Below, in pieces: positions 1-7,311 of a DNA stretch of 33,023 nt. Source of the stretch: Candidatus Stahliibacteriota bacterium (GTDB taxonomy: Bacteria; Hydrothermota; Tepidihabitantia; SM23-42); assembly GCA_030606265.1 (NCBI GenBank), contig JAUWGT010000007.1, positions 1-33,023 on the forward strand, in the 5' to 3' direction. Made by a program: the position numbers and the translations under genes. The stretch's first letter is position 1. Each line of letters opens with the position of its first letter. The notes below the pieces were generated by a model, which did no database searches, was not told the origin of the DNA, and saw nothing but the letters and a program-made list of their open reading frames with translations.

Positions 1-260
1 CTGTATCCTTCGTAGTAGTGAAACCGTCCTTGCATCGCGATAATCTTCTTCTGTTTGAGACTGCCGAAAATCAACCTTCCTTTATGGGATTCTACGGTCG
101 AGAGGGGGAAATGCGGCAATTTGCCATAGGTGAATGTCTTACTGGTCTTGAATGATTTAATCAGCGAACCTAAACCAGTTCCGAGGATGATTCCGATCTG
201 CGGTTTTGTCTTTGTGCGCTGGCGTAGGTAATCAGCAGCAGCCAATGCTTCCTGTTTCAT
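1..260 (-). CDS. Purine nucleoside phosphorylase, N-terminal part (cut by window edge)
   Basis: Reverse-strand reading from the ATG at 258-260 gives about 86 residues before the left edge; the gene is too interrupted to appear in the ORF track. The N-terminus carries the phosphate-binding GIILGTGLGSL stretch, then STVESHKGRLIFG and MQGRFHYYEGY, the order and wording of trimeric (PunA-type) purine nucleoside phosphorylases. These split purine (deoxy)nucleosides with phosphate into free base and (deoxy)ribose-1-phosphate in the cytoplasm. The start ATG overlaps the stop of the DivIVA gene (ATGA), and there is only a weak upstream Shine-Dalgarno, so translation is probably coupled. It is the last visible gene of the minus-strand operon. 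Family assignment is firm; exact base specificity cannot be read from this fragment. Confidence 0.88.
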   Translation of the reverse strand, partial: MKQEALAAADYLRQRTKTKPQIGIILGTGLGSLIKSFKTSKTFTYGKLPHFPLSTVESHKGRLIFGSLKQKKIIAMQGRFHYYEGY

Positions 261-706
261 TTCGTCTCGAGTCTTTCAAGTAACCTCAGATATGATTCCA
301 AGAGCCCTCTGAATTCTGATACAAGTAGAAGCTTTTGGTGTTCAATCATTTTTGTTTCTTCTTTGACTCGAGCGAGCTCAGTTTGAGCTTCTCTTAAAAA
401 CCTCTGAGCTTCGACTTTTGTATTGGCGATTATTGTTTCAGCTTCTTTTCTGGCGCCGTTTTTCAGTTCATCTGCGGCCTTCTGGGTTGTTGTGAGTGTA
501 TCCTGTAAGATCTTTTCCATACGGTGATAGTCTTCGATTTTTGCATCCATATCCTTGACTTTCTCGCTGAGACCAGCATTTTCCCGGAGTAGATTTTCGA
601 GTTCCGTAGATACCATTTCAAGGAATGATCTAACTTCATGGGGGTCGTAACCTCTCAGCGATTTCCGAAATTCCTGCTTGCGGATTTCTAAAGGGGTTAT
701 CGGCAT
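257..706 (-). CDS. DivIVA-domain coiled-coil protein
   Basis: The N-terminus MPITPLEIRKQEFRKSLRGY followed by DPHEVRSFLE is the classic DivIVA/GpsB membrane-targeting motif; residues from about 30 to the end are almost continuous coiled coil rich in E, K, A and L. Such proteins sit on curved membrane at septa or poles and recruit division or wall-synthesis partners, but at about 149 residues this one cannot be assigned to DivIVA, GpsB or SepIVA. The track starts 15 nt upstream at 721, but a perfect AAGGAGG lies between that codon and the ATG at 704-706, so the internal ATG is the real start. It sits between a diguanylate cyclase gene (30-nt gap) and the PNP gene (ATGA overlap). Confidence 0.86.
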   Translation of the reverse strand: MPITPLEIRKQEFRKSLRGYDPHEVRSFLEMVSTELENLLRENAGLSEKVKDMDAKIEDYHRMEKILQDTLTTTQKAADELKNGARKEAETIIANTKVEAQRFLREAQTELARVKEETKMIEHQKLLLVSEFRGLLESYLRLLERLETK

Positions 707-710
707 TTTA

Positions 711-717
711 CCTCCTT
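711..717 (-). promoter_or_regulatory. Strong ribosome binding site that sets the DivIVA start
   Basis: Reverse strand reads AAGGAGG-TAAA-ATG. The four-base gap to the ATG at 704-706 is short but workable, and it places the site inside the longer ORF of the track, arguing against the upstream start at 721. Confidence 0.75.
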
Positions 718-736
718 GCATAGAAAGTTCAAATGG

Positions 737-1741
737 TTATTCATACATAACCGCCCGGTTACCGCTTTCGCGTTTTGCCTGGTAAAGCGCGTTGTCTGCT
801 TTCTTTATCAATTCGTATGTTCCACCTGCATCTTCGGGGAATCCCGCAATGCCAATTGAAATAGCAAGTTCTTTTACCTTTAGTTTGTCTTTGAAGAAAT
901 CATGATGTTTTATGTACTTTAGGATACGTTCTGCAGTTTTTTTGGCGTGTGGCTTTTTAGTTTCAGGTAAGAGAACTATGAATTCATCACCACCATAGCG
1001 AGCCACGACATCCACGCTTCGTACACTGCGCTCGAGAATATCAGCCAGATCTTCTAGTACGTGATCACCAATCTGATGCCCGAATTCATCATTGATTTTC
1101 TTGAACTGATCAATGTCAACAAATAGAATTGAAAGGTTGTGTTCATACCGTGAAGCTCGCTGCAGCTCTTTGCTAAGCTGGTTCTCAAAATACCGGCGGT
1201 TGAATATACCAGTTAAAGGATCAAGCCATATACGATGTTTGACGCGTGAATAGAAACAATTAGGCTTGAGCAGGTGTTCAACAAAAACATAAGGGTGTAT
1301 CTTGAGGATATCGAGAAGTTGACCAGAACTTATTGTATCGATTTTGTATTGGCAGAGCAAGAAAAGTCTTAAATCAGGCTGGGTATTGAAATCATCCAGG
1401 ATATCTTCGTATCCAAGATAGTCATTTGTGCTTTCCAAAAAGACACGTAAACCTTGGTAGTTCTTTGGTAGCTTATCATACTCACTTTTTATCCAGGGGA
1501 TAAAATCAGCTGCACCAAGGCCTTTACTAATGGTGGTTATTTGCTTTTTGAACTTACGTTTCAAATATGTACTGTCTTCTTCACTACCGACAAAAATACA
1601 TCTCTCCTTACGTTCGTTACCTTCGGTTATGAGTGGTACGATGTTCTCGAGAAGCTGTTTACTTTCTCGATACAGATAAAGCGCATGAACTGGTAGTTCA
1701 AGCTCAATACCTTCATACCCTAGTTTTATGTATCTATTCAT
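737..1741 (-). CDS. Diguanylate cyclase with N-terminal MEDS-like sensory domain
   Basis: Residues about 1-165 resemble the MEDS/DcmR sensory domain (HALYLYRESKQLLENIVPLI, then GNERKERCIFVGS), a presumed soluble ligand-sensing module. Residues about 170-334 form a complete GGDEF domain: LDPLTGIFNRRYF, FVDIDQFKKIND, and the active-site GGDEF at about 250-254. An RSVD at 241-244 lies exactly five residues before GGDEF, matching the RxxD product-inhibition site, so the enzyme should make cyclic di-GMP from two GTP and be feedback inhibited. No membrane segment is visible; it should be cytosolic. The start has a GGAGAG Shine-Dalgarno and the aminotransferase stop lies one base upstream. It is the synthesis counterpart of the HD-GYP phosphodiesterase encoded at 7.3-9.9 kb. 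The MEDS call is less sure than GGDEF. Confidence 0.9.
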   Translation of the reverse strand: MNRYIKLGYEGIELELPVHALYLYRESKQLLENIVPLITEGNERKERCIFVGSEEDSTYLKRKFKKQITTISKGLGAADFIPWIKSEYDKLPKNYQGLRVFLESTNDYLGYEDILDDFNTQPDLRLFLLCQYKIDTISSGQLLDILKIHPYVFVEHLLKPNCFYSRVKHRIWLDPLTGIFNRRYFENQLSKELQRASRYEHNLSILFVDIDQFKKINDEFGHQIGDHVLEDLADILERSVRSVDVVARYGGDEFIVLLPETKKPHAKKTAERILKYIKHHDFFKDKLKVKELAISIGIAGFPEDAGGTYELIKKADNALYQAKRESGNRAVMYE

Positions 1742-1742
1742 T

Positions 1743-2822
1743 TCATGCTCTCCGTTGACCTAATATTGTCTCAAGGGCATCAAGCGCCCCGGTCATTTTA
1801 TTGATATCATAATTTCCCATGTGGCCAATTCTGATTATCGTGCCCTTCAGATCAGCTTGGCCGTTGGCAAATAGGATGCCGTGCTTTTCTTTCAGTTCAT
1901 TTATAAGCTCAGTACTGTTATTTTTCGGGACTTTCATGACGCTGAGTGCGTTTGATGGATGTTCAGGGAGTAGGTCTAAACCCATATTACCGATGCGTTC
2001 GCGGACGTATTTTGCCAGCTTCTCATGATGCTCGAGAACTTCTTCAACCCCTCTTTTTAAAATTTTGTCAAGGCCAGTTTTTAGCCCGTATAGCACGTTT
2101 ATTGCTGGGGTCCACGGGGTTTGGTTCTTGACCCGGAATTTTTCATAGATATTGAGGTTGAAATAATAGCTGGGCAGGTCAGACTCTTTCATTTTTTCAA
2201 AAGCCCGATCATTGACCGAGACAAAGGATACCCCAGGTGGTGACATCAATGCTTTTTGTGAAGCCCCAACTAGGACATCGATATGCCAGTCGTCTTGTGG
2301 GCACACATCAGCACCGATGCCCGCAACGCCGTCTACAACAAGATACGAACCGTGGTTTCTTACAACTTCACCGAGCGCCTTGATATCGTTTAGGGCGCCG
2401 GTCGATGTTTCGGTAAGAGTTGTAAAGACAACGGTTGGCTTATTTCTTTCTTTCAATATCTCTTGAATTGTTGAAGCTTCGATTGATTTTCCATATTCTA
2501 CTTTGGTAATAATTGGGTTCGTATGATAACCTTCGCAGATTTCGAGCCAGCGTTCCCCAAATTTACCGCAGATAGCGACAATTGGTTGGTCAAGGCTTGA
2601 TAAAATATTGCTACATGCTGCTTCCATTGCACCGGTACCGGATGCAGAAAAGAAAAATATTCTACTTTTGGTGGACAGTATTATTTTCAGACATTCCGCA
2701 ATTTCACCAAGCATTTTGGCGAATTTTTCCTCACGATGATAGATAAGAGGTTTTGAAATGTCTTTTATTACCTCGTCGGGTATGTCAACCGGTCCAGGTG
2801 TAAAAAGCGTGTAGCTACTCAA
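1743..2822 (-). CDS. Class V PLP aminotransferase (alanine-glyoxylate / serine-pyruvate type)
   Basis: The 359-residue protein has the family opening LFTPGPVDIPDEV, the FFSASGTGAMEAA phosphate-binding region, LVVDGVAGIGA with the PLP-ring aspartate, and GASQKALMSPPG, in which K190 should carry PLP. This is the class V subgroup annotated as serine-pyruvate, alanine-glyoxylate or aspartate aminotransferase (also the cyanobacterial 'soluble hydrogenase small subunit'); amino-donor specificity cannot be decided here. It begins with TTG at 2820-2822, preceded by AGGAGT at a good distance; no ATG fits better. The start overlaps the archaemetzincin stop by 8 nt. With the neighbouring genes it forms one operon, but no common pathway is obvious. 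Confidence 0.9.
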   Translation of the reverse strand: MSSYTLFTPGPVDIPDEVIKDISKPLIYHREEKFAKMLGEIAECLKIILSTKSRIFFFSASGTGAMEAACSNILSSLDQPIVAICGKFGERWLEICEGYHTNPIITKVEYGKSIEASTIQEILKERNKPTVVFTTLTETSTGALNDIKALGEVVRNHGSYLVVDGVAGIGADVCPQDDWHIDVLVGASQKALMSPPGVSFVSVNDRAFEKMKESDLPSYYFNLNIYEKFRVKNQTPWTPAINVLYGLKTGLDKILKRGVEEVLEHHEKLAKYVRERIGNMGLDLLPEHPSNALSVMKVPKNNSTELINELKEKHGILFANGQADLKGTIIRIGHMGNYDINKMTGALDALETILGQRRA

Positions 2823-3297
2823 TTTTACTCCTGCAATCTTGGCAAAAGGTCTGTTCTTTTTCGTCAGTGTCTTTTACTGTATTGGAAAAGTGCATAATAC
2901 ACTTATTATTGGCACAGTGGACGAGACCAAAAAGGTGACCTATTTCGTGGACAATCTCTTTAGAAATACGCTCTCTTGTATTGTCGCCATTGAGACGGTA
3001 AGTCGAGACGATCGCGGTTTTTCGTATGGGGTTGGCTAAACCGAATATGAAGTTCATGTTTTGCGCATATATGTCAACGTTCACTAAACAGAGTTTATAT
3101 TCGATATCTTTGTCGTTCTTGCTTGCGATATCATCTAGAATGACCGCTGCATTATACTGCTGTCTTAATGGGTTGTATGAGCTTTTTTGTAAAGTGATAT
3201 GCCCTTGATCCTGCGCCATAAGGCTAAAAGAATCTTTGATCACGTCTTGTGCCAGGGGGAAAATGTCTAATGTCTCTTGTTGATAGACTCTGATCAT
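2815..3297 (-). CDS. amzA: Archaemetzincin-like zinc metalloprotease
   Basis: The 160-residue protein carries the diagnostic archaemetzincin signature near its C-terminus: [12 protein letters not shown] at 117-128 (HExxHxxGxxHC), a further Cys at 133 followed by IMHFSN (the Met-turn), and CQDC at 152-155. The histidines bind the catalytic zinc and the four cysteines are expected to hold a second, structural zinc. No signal peptide is seen, so it is probably cytosolic. Archaemetzincins are widespread in archaea and patchy in bacteria, and their natural substrates are unknown. The ATG overlaps the stop of the slipin gene (ATGA), so the two are probably translated together, suggesting, but not proving, a membrane-associated protease pair. 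Confidence 0.92.
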   Translation of the reverse strand: MIRVYQQETLDIFPLAQDVIKDSFSLMAQDQGHITLQKSSYNPLRQQYNAAVILDDIASKNDKDIEYKLCLVNVDIYAQNMNFIFGLANPIRKTAIVSTYRLNGDNTRERISKEIVHEIGHLFGLVHCANNKCIMHFSNTVKDTDEKEQTFCQDCRSKIE

Positions 3298-4046
3298 TCT
3301 TTCTCGTTTAGCTTCTTTATAAAGGGAGCAAAGAGATCGATCGGCACCGGGAAAATGGTTGTAGAGTTTTTCTCGGTAGCTATTTCACTGAGGGTCTGCA
3401 AGAAGCGCAGTTGTATACCGGCAGGGGTTTGGCTGATGATCTTTGCCGCTTTGTTTATGTTATCTGCAGCTTGGAGTTCGCCTTGAGCGTGGATAACCTT
3501 TGCTCGTCTTTCTCTTTCAGCTTCTGCCTGGCGGGCAATCGCTCGTTGCATCTCTTGCGGGATATCGACATGTTTGATCTCTACAGCTGAGACTTTGATA
3601 CCCCAGGCATCGGTTTGTGTATCAATGATTTTCTGCAACCGCTGATTGAGTTTTTCTCTTTTGGTGAGGATATCGTCGAATTCATACTCGCCGAGTACAC
3701 TACGTAGTGTAGTTTGCGCGAGCTGACTCGTGGCGTACAGGTAATCTTCAATTTCAAGGATTGCTTTGTCCGGTTCGAAAACCCGGAAATAGGCGACCGC
3801 ATTGACCTTTATCGATATATTATCCCTGGTTATGACATCTTGCGGTGGTATATCCATGGCAACGACCCTCAGCGGAACTCTAACCATTTTATCAATACCA
3901 GGCCAGAGGATAAACAGACCAGGTCCCTTGACCTTCAAAAATCTACCGAGTCTGAAGACAACTGCTCTTTCATATTCTCTCATTACCCTAATTGCACTGA
4001 TGACAATTAAGACAAGAACAATAATAAGTATTCCAGTAAATCCCAT
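3294..4046 (-). CDS. Slipin / stomatin-like SPFH (band 7) membrane protein
   Basis: Residues about 4-20 ([17 protein letters not shown]) form a single N-terminal membrane anchor. The SPFH domain follows: [37 protein letters not shown], and [21 protein letters not shown], then a helical segment rich in [17 protein letters not shown]. This wording is typical of prokaryotic p-stomatin (slipin), a membrane microdomain scaffold. Slipins are commonly encoded beside an NfeD protease-like partner; here NfeD is absent and an archaemetzincin follows with an ATGA overlap. The ATG at 4044-4046 has TAAGGAGGA just upstream and a good promoter, making this the first gene of the minus-strand operon that runs to the left edge. 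Confidence 0.93.
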   Translation of the reverse strand: MGFTGILIIVLVLIVISAIRVMREYERAVVFRLGRFLKVKGPGLFILWPGIDKMVRVPLRVVAMDIPPQDVITRDNISIKVNAVAYFRVFEPDKAILEIEDYLYATSQLAQTTLRSVLGEYEFDDILTKREKLNQRLQKIIDTQTDAWGIKVSAVEIKHVDIPQEMQRAIARQAEAERERRAKVIHAQGELQAADNINKAAKIISQTPAGIQLRFLQTLSEIATEKNSTTIFPVPIDLFAPFIKKLNEKE

Positions 4047-4068
4047 ATATTCCTCCTTATAGTATAAT

Positions 4069-4096
4069 ATTCTATGTATATAAAGCAGAAAGTCAA
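4069..4096 (-). promoter_or_regulatory. Sigma70-like promoter of the slipin operon
   Basis: Reverse strand: TTGACT (4091-4096), 16-nt spacer, TAGAAT (4069-4074). Transcription would start near 4062, giving a short leader that contains AAGGAGGA at 4051-4058. Confidence 0.7.
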
Positions 4097-4158
4097 TACT
4101 ACCGCCCTTTCAAATAGGTAATAGGCGTATCTTCATTGCATAATGAGGTATCCTTGAG

Positions 4159-4186
4159 TTGACAAAAGGGGTTTTCTGAATACATT
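4159..4186 (+). promoter_or_regulatory. Promoter abutting the GHL10 gene; possible leaderless start
   Basis: TTGACA (4159-4164), 16-nt spacer, TACATT (4181-4186), then only AGAAT before the ATG at 4192. The expected +1 falls at or next to the A of the ATG, and no Shine-Dalgarno is present. The -10 is the weakest of the leaderless set. Confidence 0.55.
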
Positions 4187-4191
4187 AGAAT

Positions 4192-5256
4192 ATGGGTTTA
4201 TTAATACTATTTCTTGCTTTGCATACTGATTTCAAAGGTGTTTGGGTTCCGCGTTGGTCAATCCAAGATAGAAGCGCTATTTTTGACCACTTAGATGGAC
4301 GATTCAATCATATTTTTCTCCAGATCTTTGCTCTGGGTGAGGCTTATTATCCATCAACGTATGTGCCCAGTAAAATGCAATCTGATAGATGGCTAATAGA
4401 ATTCCTGAATGAAGCACACCGCCGGAACATCAAAGTGTCGGCATGGATCAATGTGCTTTATTCATGGGGCTTTGCACCAAAGACCATGAATAGTAAGCAT
4501 CCTATTGACCGACAACCGAATTGGTATGTACGCGACCAGGATGACCGGTCAATTGTTGATTACACTGTTGAAGAACTAAAAGACATAGGTACTGAGGGTT
4601 ATTATCTGACACCGGCAAATCCACAAGTACAATCTTATATCATAGATATCGCGCAGGAAATCATTAGAAAGTATGATTTTGACGGGATTCATTTTGACTA
4701 TATACGCTATCCAAGATCTAACTTTGTTTATGATGTAAGTCTGCGCAGCAAATTCATGAGAAAGTACTATGTGGATCCACTTGATTTGATCAGCAAAGAT
4801 GAATTGAAGGCAAGGTATGGTCTTTGGGGATGTGATGATCTGGCTAAGCAATGGCGCGAGTTCGCGGCCGCTGATCTTACAGCTTTTGCAGGGCAAATGA
4901 GAGATGCGTTAAAAGGGGAGCGACCCGATATTCTGATCTCCGCGGCGGTCAAACCTGACTATTTAAGTGCACGCTATGAGTATCATCAGGATTGGTTAGG
5001 CTGGTTAAATGCCGGTTATGTAGATCTTGTGTGTTTGATGGCTTATGGTAAATACATAAAGAAAAACCTGAATAAGATTCAAAAAGCAGTAAATGATCCC
5101 TACCGCGTAACCGTTGGTTTGGGACTGTATGTTTTATCGCCTGAGGAGATAAGCCGGCAGGTGGATTTGGTTAAGTCAAGAGCCTTTTCCGGGGTCGTTT
5201 TTTTCTCCTATGATCAACTCAAAGAGAACAAAGCATACTTAGATGCGTTGAGATAG
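4192..5256 (+). CDS. GHL10-family glycoside-hydrolase-like protein
   Basis: The 354-residue protein starts with a short hydrophobic stretch (MGLLILFLALHT) that may be a minimal signal peptide, although it has no basic residue. From there it reads as a TIM barrel of the glycosyl-hydrolase-like 10 family (DUF187, YngK-like): FKGVWVPRWSIQDRSAI at strand 1, FNHIFLQIF, IKVSAWINVLYSW, the hallmark FDGIHFDYIRYP at about 162-173, and YVDLVCLMAYGKY near the C-terminus. Family members are thought to act on extracytoplasmic polysaccharide or peptidoglycan-linked glycans; substrate is unknown. An in-frame TAG at 4186-4188 rules out an upstream start. It is monocistronic by spacing, divergent from slipin, and read from its own promoter. 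Confidence 0.82.
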   Translation: MGLLILFLALHTDFKGVWVPRWSIQDRSAIFDHLDGRFNHIFLQIFALGEAYYPSTYVPSKMQSDRWLIEFLNEAHRRNIKVSAWINVLYSWGFAPKTMNSKHPIDRQPNWYVRDQDDRSIVDYTVEELKDIGTEGYYLTPANPQVQSYIIDIAQEIIRKYDFDGIHFDYIRYPRSNFVYDVSLRSKFMRKYYVDPLDLISKDELKARYGLWGCDDLAKQWREFAAADLTAFAGQMRDALKGERPDILISAAVKPDYLSARYEYHQDWLGWLNAGYVDLVCLMAYGKYIKKNLNKIQKAVNDPYRVTVGLGLYVLSPEEISRQVDLVKSRAFSGVVFFSYDQLKENKAYLDALR

Positions 5257-5257
5257 A

Positions 5258-5387
5258 GGGTAGAAAAGGGGAGGAGATGGCAGGAAAGGGCTAAGAAGGC
5301 AATAAAAGGTTTACAAAAAAAGCCAGCTTGTTTGGCCTTCTCGAGCCATCTTTAATCCTTCTTACGCCCTCTTATGCCTTCTATCCC
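5258..5387. repeat. Imperfect long inverted repeat between GHL10 and folK
   Basis: The arms 5287-5307 (AGGGCTAAGAAGGCAATAAA) and 5351-5370 are near-complementary, and outer arms GGGTAGAA (5258-5265) and TTCTATCCC (ending 5387) extend the dyad with gaps. The loop is about 43 nt. It ends exactly where the folK -35 box begins. No U-run follows, so it is not a classical terminator; no ORF lies in this 166-nt gap. Confidence 0.5.
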
Positions 5388-5415
5388 TTGACACAGGTTG
5401 TGTTTCGTGTAGAAT
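5388..5415 (+). promoter_or_regulatory. Promoter of the folK operon; leaderless arrangement
   Basis: TTGACA (5388-5393), 16-nt spacer, TAGAAT (5410-5415), then AAATGAA and the folK ATG at 5423. A start seven bases past the -10 places +1 at or beside the ATG; no Shine-Dalgarno could fit. Confidence 0.75.
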
Positions 5416-5422
5416 AAATGAA

Positions 5423-5908
5423 ATGGAGAAGATATTGCTTCTCATGGGAACCAACCTTGGTGACCTGGAAACTAACCTCACGAATGCCTTGAATGAATTG
5501 GAAAATAATGACATAAAGGTATTGAAAAAGTCCAGGATTTACCGGACCAAACCCTGGGGTAGGATCGATCAACCGGATTTCTTGAATATGGGGTTAGAAG
5601 TGAGGTGTGATTATGAACCTTTGGATTTAATCCGATTACTCAAGCAAATTGAGGCAAAAATGGGCAGAAAACCAGATGGCATTCAATGGGGACCGAGGAT
5701 AATTGATATTGATATCGTATTCTACGGCAGCCAGATCATCAGGACAAGAGAACTGACAATACCCCACGTGAGCTTTTTCAAACGTCCCTTTGCCATTAAG
5801 GTGCTGTCTGAAATCGCGCCGGATTTTATACCGCCTTGTTCTGATAAAAAATTGAAGGATTGTCTGAGTGGAGTTGAGCATGAAGGATCTGAGATTTATT
5901 ACGGTTGA
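5423..5908 (+). CDS. folK: HPPK, 6-hydroxymethyl-7,8-dihydropterin pyrophosphokinase
   Basis: The 161-residue protein shows the complete HPPK pattern: LLMGTNLGDLETNL at the N-terminus, IYRTKPWG, DQPDFLNMGLEV, LLKQIEAKMGR, and the signature WGPRIIDIDIVFYG with the Mg-binding DIDI aspartates, then LTIPH. It transfers pyrophosphate from ATP to 6-hydroxymethyl-7,8-dihydropterin, the step before dihydropteroate synthase in folate synthesis. Length is normal for the family. It is first in a plus-strand operon, starts next to its promoter with no leader, and overlaps the following kinase gene by 29 nt. folP, folB and folE are not in the window. Confidence 0.96.
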   Translation: MEKILLLMGTNLGDLETNLTNALNELENNDIKVLKKSRIYRTKPWGRIDQPDFLNMGLEVRCDYEPLDLIRLLKQIEAKMGRKPDGIQWGPRIIDIDIVFYGSQIIRTRELTIPHVSFFKRPFAIKVLSEIAPDFIPPCSDKKLKDCLSGVEHEGSEIYYG

Positions 5909-6515
5909 AGGCGTCATCGGTGCTGGCAAGACGTCATTAGTCGAGATCCTTGCCAAGCGGTTTCACGCTGGTATGGTCCTTGAGAAATTCGAGGATAATC
6001 CATTTCTCGAGAATTTTTATGCAGATCCTGCAAAACATGCATTCCATACTCAACTCTATTTCTTGATGTCACGGTATCGTCAGCAAAGGCAAATATCCCA
6101 AATTGACCTTTTCGCATCGCGGATCATTGCTGACTACTTTTTTGAAAAAGACCGTATTTTCGCTGAGATAAATTTGAATGAAGAAGAATTTGCTCTATAC
6201 GATAAAATATATGGATTAATCGAACGAGATGTCCCAAAACCTGATCTCGTCATCTATCTTCAGGCTTCAGCAGAATTTCTTTACAAGCGGATAAGACAGC
6301 GTGACCGCAATTTTGAGAGCGATATCGACTTCGGCTATATTGAACAGTTGTGTGAGGCGTACAACGCCTTTTTCTTTCATTACAAGACTTCACCACTGCT
6401 TATCGTTGATATCAAGGGCTTTGACTTCACTGGAAATTCCAAGGACCTTGATCTGATTTGTGAGGAAGTGAAGAACTTGAAAGAGCCGCGTAGGATTCTA
6501 TCACGACAATGGTGA
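5880..6515 (+). CDS. Deoxynucleoside kinase (dGK/dCK/dAK family)
   Basis: From the ATG at 5880 the protein begins MKDLRFITVEGVIGAGKTSL, with a P-loop at about residues 11-18. It continues with LEKFEDNPFLENFY, QLYFLMSRYRQQ, the substrate-site motif IIADYFFEKDRIFA (DRS/ERS-like region), DLVIYLQASAEFLYKRIRQRDRNFE (the RIRQR lid), and is 211 residues long, all typical. It phosphorylates deoxynucleosides with ATP in salvage; which base is preferred cannot be told. The track's GTG start at 5868 is less likely because GGAG lies inside that extension, well placed for the ATG at 5880. Its pairing with folK is common in Bacteroidota-like genomes, and the PNP at the left edge belongs to the same salvage logic. 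Confidence 0.92.
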   Translation: MKDLRFITVEGVIGAGKTSLVEILAKRFHAGMVLEKFEDNPFLENFYADPAKHAFHTQLYFLMSRYRQQRQISQIDLFASRIIADYFFEKDRIFAEINLNEEEFALYDKIYGLIERDVPKPDLVIYLQASAEFLYKRIRQRDRNFESDIDFGYIEQLCEAYNAFFFHYKTSPLLIVDIKGFDFTGNSKDLDLICEEVKNLKEPRRILSRQW

Positions 6516-7300
6516 CAATAAGAACATTGGCTTCTATGAGACAGAAGCAGGAGAAGATTGTTTGTCTTACTGCTTATGATTATCCAACCGCATGCATCCT
6601 TGATAAGACAGGTATTGATGTCATACTGGTCGGCGATTCTGCAGCCAATGTTTTTGCTGGCGAAAAAAATACATTACCGATTACCATGGAAGAAATGTTA
6701 TATCATACACGAATTGTGAGCCGAGCTGTGAAAAATGCTCTGGTCATTGCAGACATGCCATTTTTATCTTATCAAACATCGATCCAGGATGCAGTGTATA
6801 ATGCAGGAAGGTTTTTGAAGGTCGGTGCGGCTGGTGTTAAGCTTGAAGGCGGTGCACCGATCCTTGATGCGATCAAGCGACTTGTTGCACTCGGCATCCC
6901 AGTAATGGGACATCTTGGTTTGACACCTCAGTCTATTCACGAATTGGGTGGCTATAGATTACAGGGTAGCACAGAAGAAAGTGGCGCCATTCTGATTGCC
7001 GATGCTAAGTCGCTTGAGATGGCTGGTTGTTTTGCTGTGGTCCTTGAGAAGATACCAGCTAGTCTGGCAAAGGAGATCACGGCAAGCATTTCCATACCGA
7101 CCATTGGTATTGGAGCTGGGCCTTTTTGTGATGGTCAAATTCTCGTTTTGCACGACATGATCGGTCTGTTTGACGATTTTTCACCTAAATTTGTTAAACA
7201 GTATGCACATGTTGGTGAAGCGATACGTCAGGCAGTCGAGCAGTACCGGGATGAAGTAAGAAAGGGCGTTTATCCGGACAAAGCTCATTCTTTCGATTGA
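6509..7300 (+). CDS. panB: 3-methyl-2-oxobutanoate hydroxymethyltransferase
   Basis: The 263-residue protein has the family blocks MVTIRTLASMRQKQEKIVCL, TAYDYPTACILDKTGIDVIL, VGDSAANVFAG (Mg-binding Asp), ADMPFLSYQ, GRFLKVGAAGVKLEGG, GIPVMGHLGLTPQSIHELGG, AVVLEKIP with the catalytic Glu, and IPTIGIGAGPFCDGQILVLHD. It makes ketopantoate from 2-oxoisovalerate and methylene-tetrahydrofolate, the first committed step to pantothenate and CoA. Its ATG overlaps the kinase stop by 7 nt. Placing it behind folK links a folate-consuming step to folate synthesis. The partner panC is in this window on the other strand at 22.6 kb, so pan genes are split. Confidence 0.97.
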   Translation: MVTIRTLASMRQKQEKIVCLTAYDYPTACILDKTGIDVILVGDSAANVFAGEKNTLPITMEEMLYHTRIVSRAVKNALVIADMPFLSYQTSIQDAVYNAGRFLKVGAAGVKLEGGAPILDAIKRLVALGIPVMGHLGLTPQSIHELGGYRLQGSTEESGAILIADAKSLEMAGCFAVVLEKIPASLAKEITASISIPTIGIGAGPFCDGQILVLHDMIGLFDDFSPKFVKQYAHVGEAIRQAVEQYRDEVRKGVYPDKAHSFD

Positions 7301-7311
7301 ATTTAAGTATT

